From NCBI RefSeq assembly GCF_001277345.1, contig NZ_LIUT01000005.1, positions 124,001 to 188,000 on the forward strand: a stretch of 64,000 nt of DNA, in the 5' to 3' direction. Source of the DNA: Paenibacillus solani (GTDB lineage: Bacteria > Bacillota > Bacilli > Paenibacillales > Paenibacillaceae). This document shows, in pieces, positions 54,691 to 63,902 of this stretch (positions are counted from its first letter, which is position 1; each line of letters begins with the position of its first letter). Under the pieces are notes generated by a model. It made no database searches. It worked only from the letters and a program-made list of their open reading frames with translations, and was not told where the DNA came from. Position numbers and translations under genes: made by a program.

Positions 54691-56946
54691 ATGTCCAAAG
54701 AAGATGTGAAAAAGAATGTGACCGGTCAAGAGGCGCCTAATCCCGTAACTATTGTCGGGTATACGAATGAATTCAGCGTCCAGCCTGGTCAAGATCTGCA
54801 CTTTATGATTGATACCGGTAGCTCGGTATATACAGCTAATGTTGTGCGATTAAGCGGAGGAATGCCTGATCCCGACAACTCGATCTTTTTGCCAACGGAA
54901 CCGGTGACGGCAGATTGTGCGGGCGAATATCCTGGGCGGCGGCAGATAACGGCTCCAGGTTCCTATGCAGAGCTGCCTCTGCCGGAAAATTGGATGCAGA
55001 GCGGCGAATTTTCGGCACAGCTGTGGATTTACCCGACGGTTCCCGTCTATGACTCTATCCAGACCGTCTGGTCCGCACGCTCTGCAGATGGCATATCCGG
55101 CGCTGCCTTGGCACTGGAAACCGATGGACGTCTGGCATTATCCCTAACGGGGGGCTGCGGTCAATCCGTTATAGTGCGCACCGATAGCCCGCTTAAGGAA
55201 AATATATGGTATTCCGTTGTCCTCCAGTATGCTGCAAGCACACAGGCAGCCAAGCTTTGTGTCACCAGCCGGGATGGGTGGAAGGCGGATGACGGCTTAC
55301 AAGTTCATACCGCTGCTGCAAATCTGGATTACAGTAGTGTCGCCTTAGCGCGCGTCCTGCTCGCTGCAGATTCCGACCCAGCCGCTCCGGGACGCACTAT
55401 TCATCATTACAATGGTAAAATCGGCAATCCCCGATTCTGGGGAGAGCTTCTACCCGAAGAGTTGTTACCGGAAGTACTGGTTGGCACTGACGGAAATAGC
55501 ATTGTTCCCCTTGCGGATTACGATTTCAGCATCGATATTGCATCAACACGTCTTGAGGACCTGTCGGCAGGTGGCTACCACGGTACCCTGCATCAGGGAG
55601 GCACAAGGGCGGTAACCAGTCACAACTGGAACGGGGAGCACCTGGACTACCGGCACGCACCTAAACAATACGCGGCTGTTCACTTTCATGATGATGATCT
55701 TGTCGATGCCGAGTGGGAGATTGATATTTCCTGGAAAATTCCGGATGATTTGCCGAGCGGAATATATGCGCTCAAACTTGAAGCTGAAGGCAGCGTGGAC
55801 TTTATTCCTTTTTTTGTACGCCCTCTTCAAGGAACCGTAACTGCACCCGTTTTGTTTCTTGCGCCGACGAATACTTATCTGGCTTACGGGAATGAGCGGC
55901 TGTTTAAATTCGCCAAGGATTATCTAGGAGAGGACTACGTTCTTCCTTCTCAGGACGTTTATTTGGATGAACATCCGGAGCTTGGCAACTCCATCTACGA
56001 TCTACATAACGATGGCAGCGGCGTGCAATTTTCTTCCCGTCTGCGACCGCTTCTGAATATCCGGCCTCATTACCGTAACTGGCGGGCTGTGCGCCATTTC
56101 TCCGCTGATTTGTACATTACAGGATGGCTGGAGAAACGGGGACAGAACTATGACGTTGCGACGGACGAGGATTTGCATCATGAGGGAGTTCATCTATTGA
56201 GTCCTTACAAGGTGCTGATCACCGGCAGCCATCCCGAATACTGGACGAGACCGATGATGAAGGCTCTGGAACAGTATTTAGCGAACGGCGGACGGATCAT
56301 GTATTTAGGCGGGAACGGATTTTATTGGGTGACGAGTCTCGATCCGGACCGCCCGTCATTATTGGAAGTAAGGCGCGGTAACTCTGGATCACGTGCCTCG
56401 GACTCTCCTCCGGGCGAACTGTTCCATAGCACCACGGGAGAGTCCGGTGGTCTATGGCGTCATCATGGTTATGTGCCCCAGCGACTTGTCGGTGTAGGTA
56501 CTAGTGCTTTAGGTGGCGGGTCTGCTACCGGCTACCAGCGGTTAGACGACAGCTTTAAACCGGAAGCAGACTTTATTTTTGACGGTATCGGCGAAAACGA
56601 GATCATTGGTGATTTCGGACATGCTGCCGGAGGAGCAGCTGGTGATGAGATCGACCGTTACGATCTGAGTTTCGGAACACCCCCGCATACGCTGCGTCTG
56701 GCGACATCGACCGGTCATGACGATAACTACCAATTCGTGCATGAAGATCAGCTTCATACTGCGCCAGGTCAGGGAGGCACTGCAAACCCGCTTGTGCGGG
56801 CGGACATGACTTATTTTGATATTCATGGCGGAGGAGCTGTGTTCTCTGTCGGTTCGGTTAACTGGGCCGGCAGCCTGGGTTGGAACAATTATAACAACAA
56901 TGTAGTCCGTATCAGTGACAACGTGCTGAACAAGCTGCTGCTGTAG
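54691..56946 (+). CDS. N,N-dimethylformamidase large-subunit-like protein
   Basis: A 751-residue protein resembling the beta (large) subunit of N,N-dimethylformamidase, which splits small amides. Residues about 15-80 form a beta-rich start; about 85-260 look like a LamG/concanavalin fold (SAQLWIYPT near 110); the C-terminal two thirds carry the DMFase-type blocks LAPTNTYLAYGN near 390, ITGWLEKRGQNYDV near 478, LITGSHPEYWT near 510 and GGRIMYLGGNGFYWV near 530. No signal peptide is seen. ATG 54691 has GGGAGG nine bases upstream. There is no partner small-subunit gene. The amide substrate is unknown; it could act on an Asn-derived or other amide of the cluster product. Confidence 0.8.
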   Translation: MSKEDVKKNVTGQEAPNPVTIVGYTNEFSVQPGQDLHFMIDTGSSVYTANVVRLSGGMPDPDNSIFLPTEPVTADCAGEYPGRRQITAPGSYAELPLPENWMQSGEFSAQLWIYPTVPVYDSIQTVWSARSADGISGAALALETDGRLALSLTGGCGQSVIVRTDSPLKENIWYSVVLQYAASTQAAKLCVTSRDGWKADDGLQVHTAAANLDYSSVALARVLLAADSDPAAPGRTIHHYNGKIGNPRFWGELLPEELLPEVLVGTDGNSIVPLADYDFSIDIASTRLEDLSAGGYHGTLHQGGTRAVTSHNWNGEHLDYRHAPKQYAAVHFHDDDLVDAEWEIDISWKIPDDLPSGIYALKLEAEGSVDFIPFFVRPLQGTVTAPVLFLAPTNTYLAYGNERLFKFAKDYLGEDYVLPSQDVYLDEHPELGNSIYDLHNDGSGVQFSSRLRPLLNIRPHYRNWRAVRHFSADLYITGWLEKRGQNYDVATDEDLHHEGVHLLSPYKVLITGSHPEYWTRPMMKALEQYLANGGRIMYLGGNGFYWVTSLDPDRPSLLEVRRGNSGSRASDSPPGELFHSTTGESGGLWRHHGYVPQRLVGVGTSALGGGSATGYQRLDDSFKPEADFIFDGIGENEIIGDFGHAAGGAAGDEIDRYDLSFGTPPHTLRLATSTGHDDNYQFVHEDQLHTAPGQGGTANPLVRADMTYFDIHGGGAVFSVGSVNWAGSLGWNNYNNNVVRISDNVLNKLLL

Positions 56947-56991
56947 CAAACAGTAGATGCGTTAATCCATTAGAGAAAACAGTGTGCGAAT

Positions 56992-57013
56992 CGGAGCTCG
57001 TATATGAGCTCCG
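56992..57013. terminator. Perfect hairpin between DMFase-like and phosphatase genes
   Basis: CGGAGCTC and GAGCTCCG flank a six-base loop. TTCATATTTGG follows, which is a poor T tract, so it may only slow transcription or stabilise mRNA ends. Confidence 0.45.
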
Positions 57014-57064
57014 TTCATATTTGGGTTCCAGTTTCAGAATACCCGTTAAGGAAGGTGAGGTGCT

Positions 57065-58399
57065 GTGAAAGTTAGGATTTCATTTATCTCCATCTCAGTT
57101 CTTGTGCTGGTATGCTCCATTTTGGGTTTCCAGACTAACCTAATTTCGGAGGCAGCCGCCTCCAATTCTCGTGCGAAAGCCAAAAACGTAATCTTTATGA
57201 TTCCAGATGGATTTTCTCCTGCCTATGCAGCCAACTACCGCTTGTACAAGGGTGAGCCCTCTGTGATGGACTCCATGCTTGTAGGCATGGTAAGGACATA
57301 TTCGGCTGATTCCGCGCTCACCGATTCAGCCGCTGCGGCGACTGCAATGGCCACGGGATACAAGACGAATAACGGAATGATCGGGAGGACTCCCGATGGG
57401 ATTGAGCGTAAGACGATTCTTGAGGCGGCCCGCGAACAGGGCAAGGCAATCGGTCTTGTAGCCACTTCGAGTATTACCGATGCAACCCCAGCGGCGTTTT
57501 CATCGCATGTTTTCTCAAGGAAAGATGAAAGCGATATTGCGCAGCAGCAACTGCAACTTGCAGATGTTTTGCTAGGGGGAGGTAAGCTCTTCTTTCTTCC
57601 TGAGACGATGGGAGGGAAGCAGAGCAGCCGCAATCTGTTGGAAGAAGCGAAACAGAGAGGCTATCGTGTAGTTGAGAACCGCGCTCAACTGGAATCAGCA
57701 AGCGGAAATCAAGTTCTCGGTCTGTTTGCGGACGGAGACATGGCGCCTGAGCTGGACCGGGAGCATACGAACGAACCCAGTCTGAAAGAAATGACCGGAA
57801 AAGCGATCGATATTCTCCGCAGGGGCAAGGACGGTTTTTTCCTGCTGGTGGAAGGAAGCCAGATTGATTCGGCCGGTCACTACAATGATGCCGCATGGGC
57901 CATGAAAGACACGGAATCGTTCGAAGAAGCAGTGGGGCTGGCAAGAAAGTTTGCAGAAGAAGACGGGAACACGTTAGTCGTTATAGCCGGTGATCACGAC
58001 ACCGGAGGAATGACAGTCGGAGGATATGATCAAACGGACGCCAAACTAGAGGTGCTGCGGCAGGTACATGCATCCGGACTCTATATGACTAAAGAGCTGA
58101 AGAATGATAGAAGCAATGTCAAAGAGGTGCTCAAGGCTTATGCCGGCATCGATGTGACGACTGAGGAAGAAATCGCAATTATAAATGCCGCTGACGCTAT
58201 GCAAGCTATAAATCATGTTATCAGTAAGCGTTCCCTCGTGGGATGGCATACCTATCTGCATACTGGTGTGGATGTTCCGCTGTATGCTTTTGGACCAGGA
58301 TCTGAGCTGTTTCGGGGACTACACAACAATACGGACTTACCGCATTTGGTTTCTCGGGCAATGAATATCGATTTCGGTGATGAGAAGTATAAAAAGTAA
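57065..58399 (+). CDS. Secreted alkaline phosphatase (PhoA family)
   Basis: A 444-residue phosphomonoesterase with an N-terminal signal peptide (about residues 1-32, ending near EAAAS). Metal and catalytic blocks are IPDGFSP near 46, the nucleophile DSAAAATAMATG near 87, EGSQIDSAGH near 262, AGDHDTGGMT near 307 and a metal-binding His in HTGVDVPLYAFGPG near 399. The start is GTG with AAGGAAGG upstream. Amicoumacin clusters are reported to pair a kinase (AmiN) with a phosphatase (AmiO) in self-protection; this gene could play the latter part, but no kinase gene is seen here and general phosphate scavenging is just as possible. Confidence 0.92.
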   Translation: MKVRISFISISVLVLVCSILGFQTNLISEAAASNSRAKAKNVIFMIPDGFSPAYAANYRLYKGEPSVMDSMLVGMVRTYSADSALTDSAAAATAMATGYKTNNGMIGRTPDGIERKTILEAAREQGKAIGLVATSSITDATPAAFSSHVFSRKDESDIAQQQLQLADVLLGGGKLFFLPETMGGKQSSRNLLEEAKQRGYRVVENRAQLESASGNQVLGLFADGDMAPELDREHTNEPSLKEMTGKAIDILRRGKDGFFLLVEGSQIDSAGHYNDAAWAMKDTESFEEAVGLARKFAEEDGNTLVVIAGDHDTGGMTVGGYDQTDAKLEVLRQVHASGLYMTKELKNDRSNVKEVLKAYAGIDVTTEEEIAIINAADAMQAINHVISKRSLVGWHTYLHTGVDVPLYAFGPGSELFRGLHNNTDLPHLVSRAMNIDFGDEKYKK

Positions 58400-58415
58400 A
58401 GCGAGTTTTTATTAA

Positions 58416-58452
58416 GTCGAGGGAGAAGCTCCCTCGGCTTTTTATGTTTTTT
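58416..58452 (+). terminator. Terminator after the alkaline phosphatase gene
   Basis: CGAGGGAG (58418-58425) and CTCCCTCG (58429-58436) flank an AAG loop, followed by GCTTTTTATGTTTTTT. Confidence 0.92.
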
Positions 58453-58630
58453 GCGGACAGACAGCACTTCCGCTGGATTACTGCTTTTAAATAACAGAAG
58501 GCATCGATGCTTTGTTCCGGATATTTTTCAGGAATGATATCGGGTGAACTGTATATTTCCATTTGTTTCATAATAGTCTGTAAGGAAGCGTTTTTCCAAT
58601 TCAAAGGCGAAAGGGAGTAGAAGGATAACC

Positions 58631-59728
58631 ATGACGCAAAGGCAATGGGGAGCAGGCAATGAGCGATTATATGAACATGAGGCATGGGGCGGGGCTGAAG
58701 AAGCAAACGAGATTACTACCGAGACGGACTTACTGAAGCATTTTGCCATGGCGGGAGGAGTCACCCATGAAGAGGTTCTGTTGTTACTGGCATCGCCTGA
58801 TGATATTGAGGAAGCGCTCAGGGTTTCAGGAATTCGGCATAGCGGCAAGACCCAACCAGCCTTGAACCGATTGCTTCAGTGGAGTGACAAAAATCGAAGA
58901 TTGAAGGTTATGAGCCAATCGGCAGATGCTGATTCCATAATTCACGATTTGAAACAAGGGGCTCAGGGAATCGGGCTGATCCGTGGTGAGGAAGCTTTGC
59001 GGCATGGTTTGCTGCAGGAGGTATACTCGGCCTGGATCCAAGCATCGGGTACAGAAAAAAGTGCCCTGTTTAGGCGCAGACTGATTACCCTCTGGAAAAC
59101 TTACTGGGTGTCGGTGTTTCAAGCGGCCAAGGGAAACAAATGCGCAGTCAGCCTGCTGCATGATGAGCAGCTTATGAATGCGATGGATCTGCGTGAAGCT
59201 CAGGACGCACAGCTTGAGTCCCTGTTCCGGGCCATGGAACAATGCAGTATGGAGGGGACTGATTGCCAGTTGGAACTGCTGGCTACACGTCCGTCCGATG
59301 TGGATGAATTTATCTCCATCCATCGTTTTATTGAGGAAGTGGCGGAGCAAACGCTTATGGATCAGAAACGCTTTGTACGAATTCGTTATGGGGTACTGCT
59401 TGATAAGGGAATGAATCCTTCGGCGGCAGCCGAAATGGCGCGCCTTGCAGATGTGATCGTGCTGGACGCAGACGGGGCAAAAGACCCTGCATCATTGGAG
59501 GGGAATAGTGATAGAGTTTCGGATTTTTCCGATATTATCAGCCGAATCAGACGCATGAAGCCGCAGTTAACGCTCCGATTCAATGGAGCCGCTGCCACGG
59601 ATTTACGGATGATTTACAGGCAGGGCATACACGAAGTATGCTGTCAGTCTTCAGAACTGGCAGCTATTCGTATCAGTGGCGCAAGACTGGAGATGCGACG
59701 ACGATGTTCGCCGCTAGCCGATGGATAG
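58631..59728 (+). CDS. Orphan PEP-utilising-enzyme TIM-barrel protein
   Basis: A 365-residue protein resembling the C-terminal TIM barrel of pyruvate phosphate dikinase and PEP synthase. The clearest block is GAQGIGLIRGEEAL near residue 112, followed by FRRRLITLWKTYW, CAVSLLHDE and, near the end, GIHEVCCQSSELAAIRISGA, matching the barrel's Cys-bearing last strand. The ATP-grasp and phosphohistidine domains of the full enzymes are absent, and several usual catalytic residues (for example the Arg in GLCRTE) read differently. It is probably not a working dikinase by itself. AAGG lies seven bases before the ATG. Function unknown. Confidence 0.6.
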   Translation: MTQRQWGAGNERLYEHEAWGGAEEANEITTETDLLKHFAMAGGVTHEEVLLLLASPDDIEEALRVSGIRHSGKTQPALNRLLQWSDKNRRLKVMSQSADADSIIHDLKQGAQGIGLIRGEEALRHGLLQEVYSAWIQASGTEKSALFRRRLITLWKTYWVSVFQAAKGNKCAVSLLHDEQLMNAMDLREAQDAQLESLFRAMEQCSMEGTDCQLELLATRPSDVDEFISIHRFIEEVAEQTLMDQKRFVRIRYGVLLDKGMNPSAAAEMARLADVIVLDADGAKDPASLEGNSDRVSDFSDIISRIRRMKPQLTLRFNGAAATDLRMIYRQGIHEVCCQSSELAAIRISGARLEMRRRCSPLADG

Positions 59729-59770
59729 GATGAGAGCGCTTTACATAGAGAACAGGCGCCCATCGAGAGG

Positions 59771-59803
59771 AGCCCTTGCGATAACTGGCAAGGGCTTTTT
59801 TTA
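59771..59803 (+). terminator. Rho-independent terminator
   Basis: AGCCCTTGC (59771-59779) pairs with GCAAGGGCT (59788-59796), followed by a run of T bases. Confidence 0.92.
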
Positions 59804-59952
59804 TGTGCAGAAAAGATGATTTGCATGATATAAGCGACTGCCTAAACAGGACCGTAATCCCATAATAATGTGAAAAATGTAGTTTACAAATGAGAGCAGA
59901 GTGAGTATGATACATATAAAGTTGTATTGAGGAAAATAAATTGTATAAGGTC

Positions 59953-59971
59953 AAAAATGATTCTCATTCTC
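59953..59971. promoter_or_regulatory. Fur-like box 1
   Basis: AAAAATGATTCTCATTCTC matches 14 of 19 positions of the Fur consensus GATAATGATAATCATTATC by my count. It lies about 95 bases upstream of a P1B-type ATPase gene. PerR or Zur sites are alternatives, as these boxes look alike. Confidence 0.6.
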
Positions 59972-59977
59972 ATTTAG

Positions 59978-60008
59978 CATGCTGCTCCGGCGAAGCCGGG
60001 GCAGCATG
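59978..60008. repeat. 14-base-pair hairpin between two Fur-like boxes
   Basis: CATGCTGCTCCGGC and GCCGGGGCAGCATG flank a GAA loop, with one T-G pair. No T tract follows, so it is not a simple terminator; in the mRNA it would be a very stable structure 60 bases before the start codon. Confidence 0.75.
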
Positions 60009-60026
60009 TGTCATTTTCAGGGTAGT

Positions 60027-60045
60027 AATAATGGATCTCATTCTC
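60027..60045. promoter_or_regulatory. Fur-like box 2
   Basis: AATAATGGATCTCATTCTC matches 13 of 19 consensus positions. The 16-base string TCTCATTCTCATTTAG is shared exactly with box 1, making a direct repeat 74 bases apart. The rest of this 337-base gap between genes (59729-60065) holds no coding sequence. Confidence 0.55.
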
Positions 60046-60065
60046 ATTTAGGAAGGTGATGGGTC

Positions 60066-62093
60066 ATGGAATGGATACAAAATCAGACGACGACAGGACG
60101 CATATCAACAATAGAAAATGGAGCAGATCCACGGGAGCCGCGTCAGCCTGGGAAATGGGACTTACGCAGCTTGCTGGGCAATGCGGAGGTCGTTGCTGCG
60201 CTTGGCAGCGGCTTGTTGATGCTGGTGGCTTGGCTGACCAGCCAATGGTCAGAGCCTGTCTCCATTGTAATGTATGTGATTTCTTACGCGGTCGGTGGCT
60301 GGGTGAAGGCCAAAGAAGGAGTGGAGACCCTTCTGAAGGAACGCGATCTCGATGTAAACCTGCTGATGATTGCTGCCGCTATGGGAGCTGCATCGATCGG
60401 ATATTGGAATGAAGGCGCGATGCTGATCTTCATCTTTGCCCTGAGCGGGGCGTTAGAGAGCTATACGATGGAAAGAAGCCGCAAGGATATCTCATCCCTG
60501 ATGGAGCTGCAGCCTGAAACAGCCCTGCGGATCGAGAAGGGAGAGATGGTGCCGGTATCCATCAATCTACTGGAGATTGGTGATCTTATACTGGTGAAGC
60601 CGGGTGAGCTTATTCCGGCAGACGGCAAAATCTACCGCGGCAGCTCCACGGTTAACCAGGCCTCGATTACTGGGGAATCCGTGCCGGTTGATAAATCTGT
60701 AGGCGATGAAGTGTTCACGGGAACTTTGAATGGCGAAGGCGTGCTGTATATTGAGGTAACTCAGTCGGCGGAATCTACGTTATTCGCCAAAATCATCCGG
60801 TTGGTGGAAGAAGCGGAGAGCGAGGTGCCGGCATCGCAGCGTTTTATCAAGCGGTTTGAATCGATTTACGCTCGCGTCGTGGTTGTAGCGACCCTCGCGC
60901 TGATTGTTTTGGCTACTCCTGTGCTGGGATGGGATTGGGACACTACCTTCTATAAAGCGATGGTGTTTTTGGTTGTTGCCTCCCCTTGCGCGCTAGTATC
61001 ATCGATCATGCCGGCGATGCTGTCGGCCATCTCCAATCGTGCCAGAAAAGGTGTATTGTTCAAAGGCGGCGCCCATATCGAAAATATGGCCCGGACGTCG
61101 GTGGTCGCTTTTGATAAGACAGGTACATTAACGCTTGGCGCTCCGGTAGTCACCGATTTTATTGCTGACGAGGGATGGGATCGGAAAGAGCTGCTGGGCA
61201 TCAGTGCTTCAATTGAGAGAATGTCGAAGCACCCGCTAGCCATGGCGATTGTCGACTCGGCCCAGAAAGAGGGAGCCCTTCTGGTGCAAGCAGAGAACGG
61301 CCAGTCCATAACAGGCTGGGGCATGCAGGCAGAGATCGAAGGAATTACGTGGAAAATAGGAAAAAGTGATATTCTGGATCTTTCGGCTGGAACTCAGCCC
61401 CTGGGTAATGAGGCTCCCCCACAAGATGAGAATTTGGGTGTGATCCGAGAGAATCGCCAGTACTGGCTGTCAGTCCGGAACAAGATGGAATCCGAAGGCA
61501 AAACGGTATCCGTTATCCTGAAGGGGGACCATATCGTAGGCATGATCGCTTTGCAGGATGCAGTCCGGCCTCAGGCGGCACTGGCGGTTAGACGGCTGCA
61601 GCAGTTGGGCATCAAGGTAGCGATGCTGACGGGAGACCGCAAGGCAACGGCTGAGGTAATCGCGAAGCAAAGTGGCGTTGATATGGTGTTCTCCGACCTA
61701 CTGCCCGAAGACAAAGTTTCGCATATCAAGGAGCTTCGGGCTCAATACGGCCATGTGGTTATGGTAGGAGATGGCGTGAACGATGCACCGGCGTTAGCTA
61801 CAGCAACCGTTGGCATTGGCATGGGTGTGTCGGGAAGCGGCACGGCACTGGAGGTAGCGGATGCGGTGCTAATGAATGACAACATCGACGAGATCGCCGG
61901 AACAATCAAGCTGGCACGCCGTGTGCAGCGCATTGTGAAGCAAAATATGATATTTGCCATTGCGGTGATTTTGACACTGATCGCAGCTAATTTCCTACAA
62001 GGTGTTGCATTGCCGCTGGGAGTTATCGGTCACGAAGGGAGCACCATTCTGGTTATATTAAACGGACTTCGTCTGCTGCGCAGCGGCCGTTAA
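60066..62093 (+). CDS. pfeT: P1B-4-type metal efflux ATPase (PfeT/ZosA-like)
   Basis: A 675-residue P-type ATPase that should pump divalent metal out of the cell. The membrane metal motif is SPC (VVASPCALVSS near residue 305) rather than CPC, typical of the P1B-4 group that handles Fe(II) or Co(II). Other blocks are TGESVPVDKS near 205, the phosphorylated Asp in DKTGTLT near 350, LTGDRKATAEV near 522, GDGVNDAPALA near 565 and HEGST near the end. There is no N-terminal CxxC heavy-metal domain, which also fits P1B-4. GGAAGG precedes the ATG. Two Fur-like boxes upstream support an iron role. ZntA/CadA-type zinc or cadmium pumps are less likely. Confidence 0.88.
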   Translation: MEWIQNQTTTGRISTIENGADPREPRQPGKWDLRSLLGNAEVVAALGSGLLMLVAWLTSQWSEPVSIVMYVISYAVGGWVKAKEGVETLLKERDLDVNLLMIAAAMGAASIGYWNEGAMLIFIFALSGALESYTMERSRKDISSLMELQPETALRIEKGEMVPVSINLLEIGDLILVKPGELIPADGKIYRGSSTVNQASITGESVPVDKSVGDEVFTGTLNGEGVLYIEVTQSAESTLFAKIIRLVEEAESEVPASQRFIKRFESIYARVVVVATLALIVLATPVLGWDWDTTFYKAMVFLVVASPCALVSSIMPAMLSAISNRARKGVLFKGGAHIENMARTSVVAFDKTGTLTLGAPVVTDFIADEGWDRKELLGISASIERMSKHPLAMAIVDSAQKEGALLVQAENGQSITGWGMQAEIEGITWKIGKSDILDLSAGTQPLGNEAPPQDENLGVIRENRQYWLSVRNKMESEGKTVSVILKGDHIVGMIALQDAVRPQAALAVRRLQQLGIKVAMLTGDRKATAEVIAKQSGVDMVFSDLLPEDKVSHIKELRAQYGHVVMVGDGVNDAPALATATVGIGMGVSGSGTALEVADAVLMNDNIDEIAGTIKLARRVQRIVKQNMIFAIAVILTLIAANFLQGVALPLGVIGHEGSTILVILNGLRLLRSGR

Positions 62094-62149
62094 TGGACTG
62101 AGCATTTTCTGCTATGACACCCAGCATCCCCTTCATTACCTTGCTAAGT

Positions 62150-62189
62150 ATCCCTCTGAATTCGCATGGCGAGTACAGGGGGATTTTTG
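62150..62189 (+). terminator. Terminator after the metal ATPase gene
   Basis: ATCCCTCTG (62150-62158) pairs with CAGGGGGAT (62176-62184) with one wobble, and an inner TTCGC/GCGA stem; TTTTTGC follows. Between here and the trxB promoter (62190-62449) I see no gene or known RNA element. Confidence 0.75.
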
Positions 62190-62449
62190 CAGGTTTCGGG
62201 CTTTCCTTTGGATTCTTTTCATCAAAGATTCATTTTCATGCCATCCATTGAACAAGGGAAGCCTTTCGGGACCATTAATTCTTCTAAAATGAATTCAGCG
62301 CACTTATTACCATCAAGTAAGCGTTCTTGAAGGAGAAAGATCGGCGGCGTTCCTTAGTGAATGAGATTTGTATTTTCCAAATGTTAAATTTTCCTCGGTT
62401 TATGAAGAATGGATTAACAATAATTTCGGTTAAGAGTGGATGTGATATA

Positions 62450-62478
62450 TTGACATCCTGCCATAATGTAACCATAAT
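62450..62478 (+). promoter_or_regulatory. trxB promoter
   Basis: TTGACA (62450-62455) and CATAAT (62473-62478) are separated by the ideal 17 bases, giving a strong sigma-A promoter about 45 bases before the start codon. Confidence 0.78.
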
Positions 62479-62530
62479 GAATATCAAATTATAATGATTA
62501 CAATTAAGATATATATAGGAGGGAACCGCT

Positions 62531-63472
62531 ATGTACAAATCGGTCATCATAGGCACAGGTCCTGCCGGACTTACTGCTGCAATATATCTGGCTCGGGCCA
62601 ATCTAAGCCCGCTTGTCATTGAAGGTCCGCAACCTGGCGGTCAGCTTACTACAACGACCGAAGTGGAGAATTTCCCGGGTTTCCCCGAAGGCATCATGGG
62701 TCCTGAATTGATGGACAATATGCGCCAGCAGGCTGAGCGATTCGGCGCGGAATTTCGTACAGGCTGGGTGAACAGCGTGGAATTCGGCGAGCGTCCATTC
62801 AAGTTGAACGTAGATGGGATGGGCGAGATTGTTGCCGAAACGTTGATCATCTCAACAGGCGCAACAGCTAAATATCTCGGTATTCCCGGAGAACAGGATA
62901 ATGTGGGACGCGGCGTAAGCACTTGTGCTACATGCGATGGATTCTTTTTCCGCGGCAAAGAGATTGTCGTTGTAGGTGGTGGTGATTCCGCACTGGAAGA
63001 AGCCAATTTCCTGACCCGTTTTGCATCCAAAGTGACCGTGGTACACCGCCGCGGGGAACTTCGCGCATCCAAAATCATGCAGGACCGCGCCCGCGCTAAC
63101 GAGAAAATTGAGTGGGCTCTGGACCGCACGCCACAGGAAGTTGTAGCTGACGATTCCGGCGTAAAGGGAATTAAAGTGCTGAATAATCAAACAGGTGAAG
63201 AAGAAATGATTACGGCCAGCGGTGTGTTCGTAGCGATTGGCCATCATCCGAATACCGGCTTCCTTGGCGGCAATATTACGACAGATCCGAACGGTTATAT
63301 CGTAACAACACCAGGCACATCGGAGACGAATATTCAAGGCGTATTTGCTTGCGGAGATGTGCAGGATACCCGTTACAGACAAGCAATTACGGCGGCAGGA
63401 AGCGGCTGTATGGCAGCTATGGATGCCGAGAAATACATCGAGAGCCTGGAACACAACGCTGTCGTGTTGTAA
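62531..63472 (+). CDS. trxB: Thioredoxin reductase
   Basis: A 313-residue FAD/NADPH enzyme that reduces thioredoxin in the cytoplasm. The FAD motif GTGPAGLTAA is at about residues 8-17, the redox pair in CATCDG near 135, the NADPH motif VVGGGDSALEEA near 152, HRRGELRAS near 176 and FACGDVQD near 277. Length is typical. AGGAGG lies a few bases before the ATG. The small glutaredoxin-like gene follows 65 bases later and probably shares the transcript. Confidence 0.95.
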   Translation: MYKSVIIGTGPAGLTAAIYLARANLSPLVIEGPQPGGQLTTTTEVENFPGFPEGIMGPELMDNMRQQAERFGAEFRTGWVNSVEFGERPFKLNVDGMGEIVAETLIISTGATAKYLGIPGEQDNVGRGVSTCATCDGFFFRGKEIVVVGGGDSALEEANFLTRFASKVTVVHRRGELRASKIMQDRARANEKIEWALDRTPQEVVADDSGVKGIKVLNNQTGEEEMITASGVFVAIGHHPNTGFLGGNITTDPNGYIVTTPGTSETNIQGVFACGDVQDTRYRQAITAAGSGCMAAMDAEKYIESLEHNAVVL

Positions 63473-63537
63473 ACTGATAGGTAACATCTAACAGGCCTTC
63501 ATCGTTTATTATTTTGAACAGAGGAGACAAAGCGACC

Positions 63538-63774
63538 ATGGAAAATGTGATTGTATACACGTCGAACAACTGCCCACATTGTAAGCAAGTAAAAAGCTTT
63601 TTGTGCGATCAAGGCATTGAGTTTGAAGAACGCAATATTGAGAAAAATGACGAATTTGCGCAGCAGGTATGGGATATGGGCGTTCGTGCCGTACCTCTCA
63701 CGATCATCGGTGAACACCGTATCCTTGGCATGAATAAGCTTCAATTTAATAAAGCGTTGAATCCGGAAGCATAA
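63538..63774 (+). CDS. Glutaredoxin/NrdH-like redox protein
   Basis: A 78-residue thioredoxin-fold protein with the redox motif CPHC near residue 11 (SNNCPHCKQVKSFL) and the cis-Pro segment VRAVPLTIIGEHRILGM near 48-64. This size and the VP motif fit the glutaredoxin/NrdH group. ATG 63538 is preferred over 63514 because GAGGAG lies eleven bases upstream. Placement after trxB suggests reduction by thioredoxin reductase, as known for NrdH. A strong terminator follows. Confidence 0.88.
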   Translation: MENVIVYTSNNCPHCKQVKSFLCDQGIEFEERNIEKNDEFAQQVWDMGVRAVPLTIIGEHRILGMNKLQFNKALNPEA

Positions 63775-63820
63775 GATCCGAACCCTATGGCAAGGGGAAC
63801 CGGACAGCTGCATATATGAG

Positions 63821-63867
63821 AAAAGAGCTCTCTCCCTGAACAGGGAAAGAGCTCTTTTTGGTTTTTT
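63821..63867. terminator. Bidirectional terminator
   Basis: An 18-base arm (63821-63838) and its partner (63841-63858) pair with one mismatch around an AA loop, followed by TTTTTGGTTTTTTT. It separates the trxB unit from the gene entering on the minus strand. Confidence 0.93.
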
Positions 63868-63902
63868 TCGAGCTGACGCTGCCATCTTTATGCAACTCGT
63901 CT

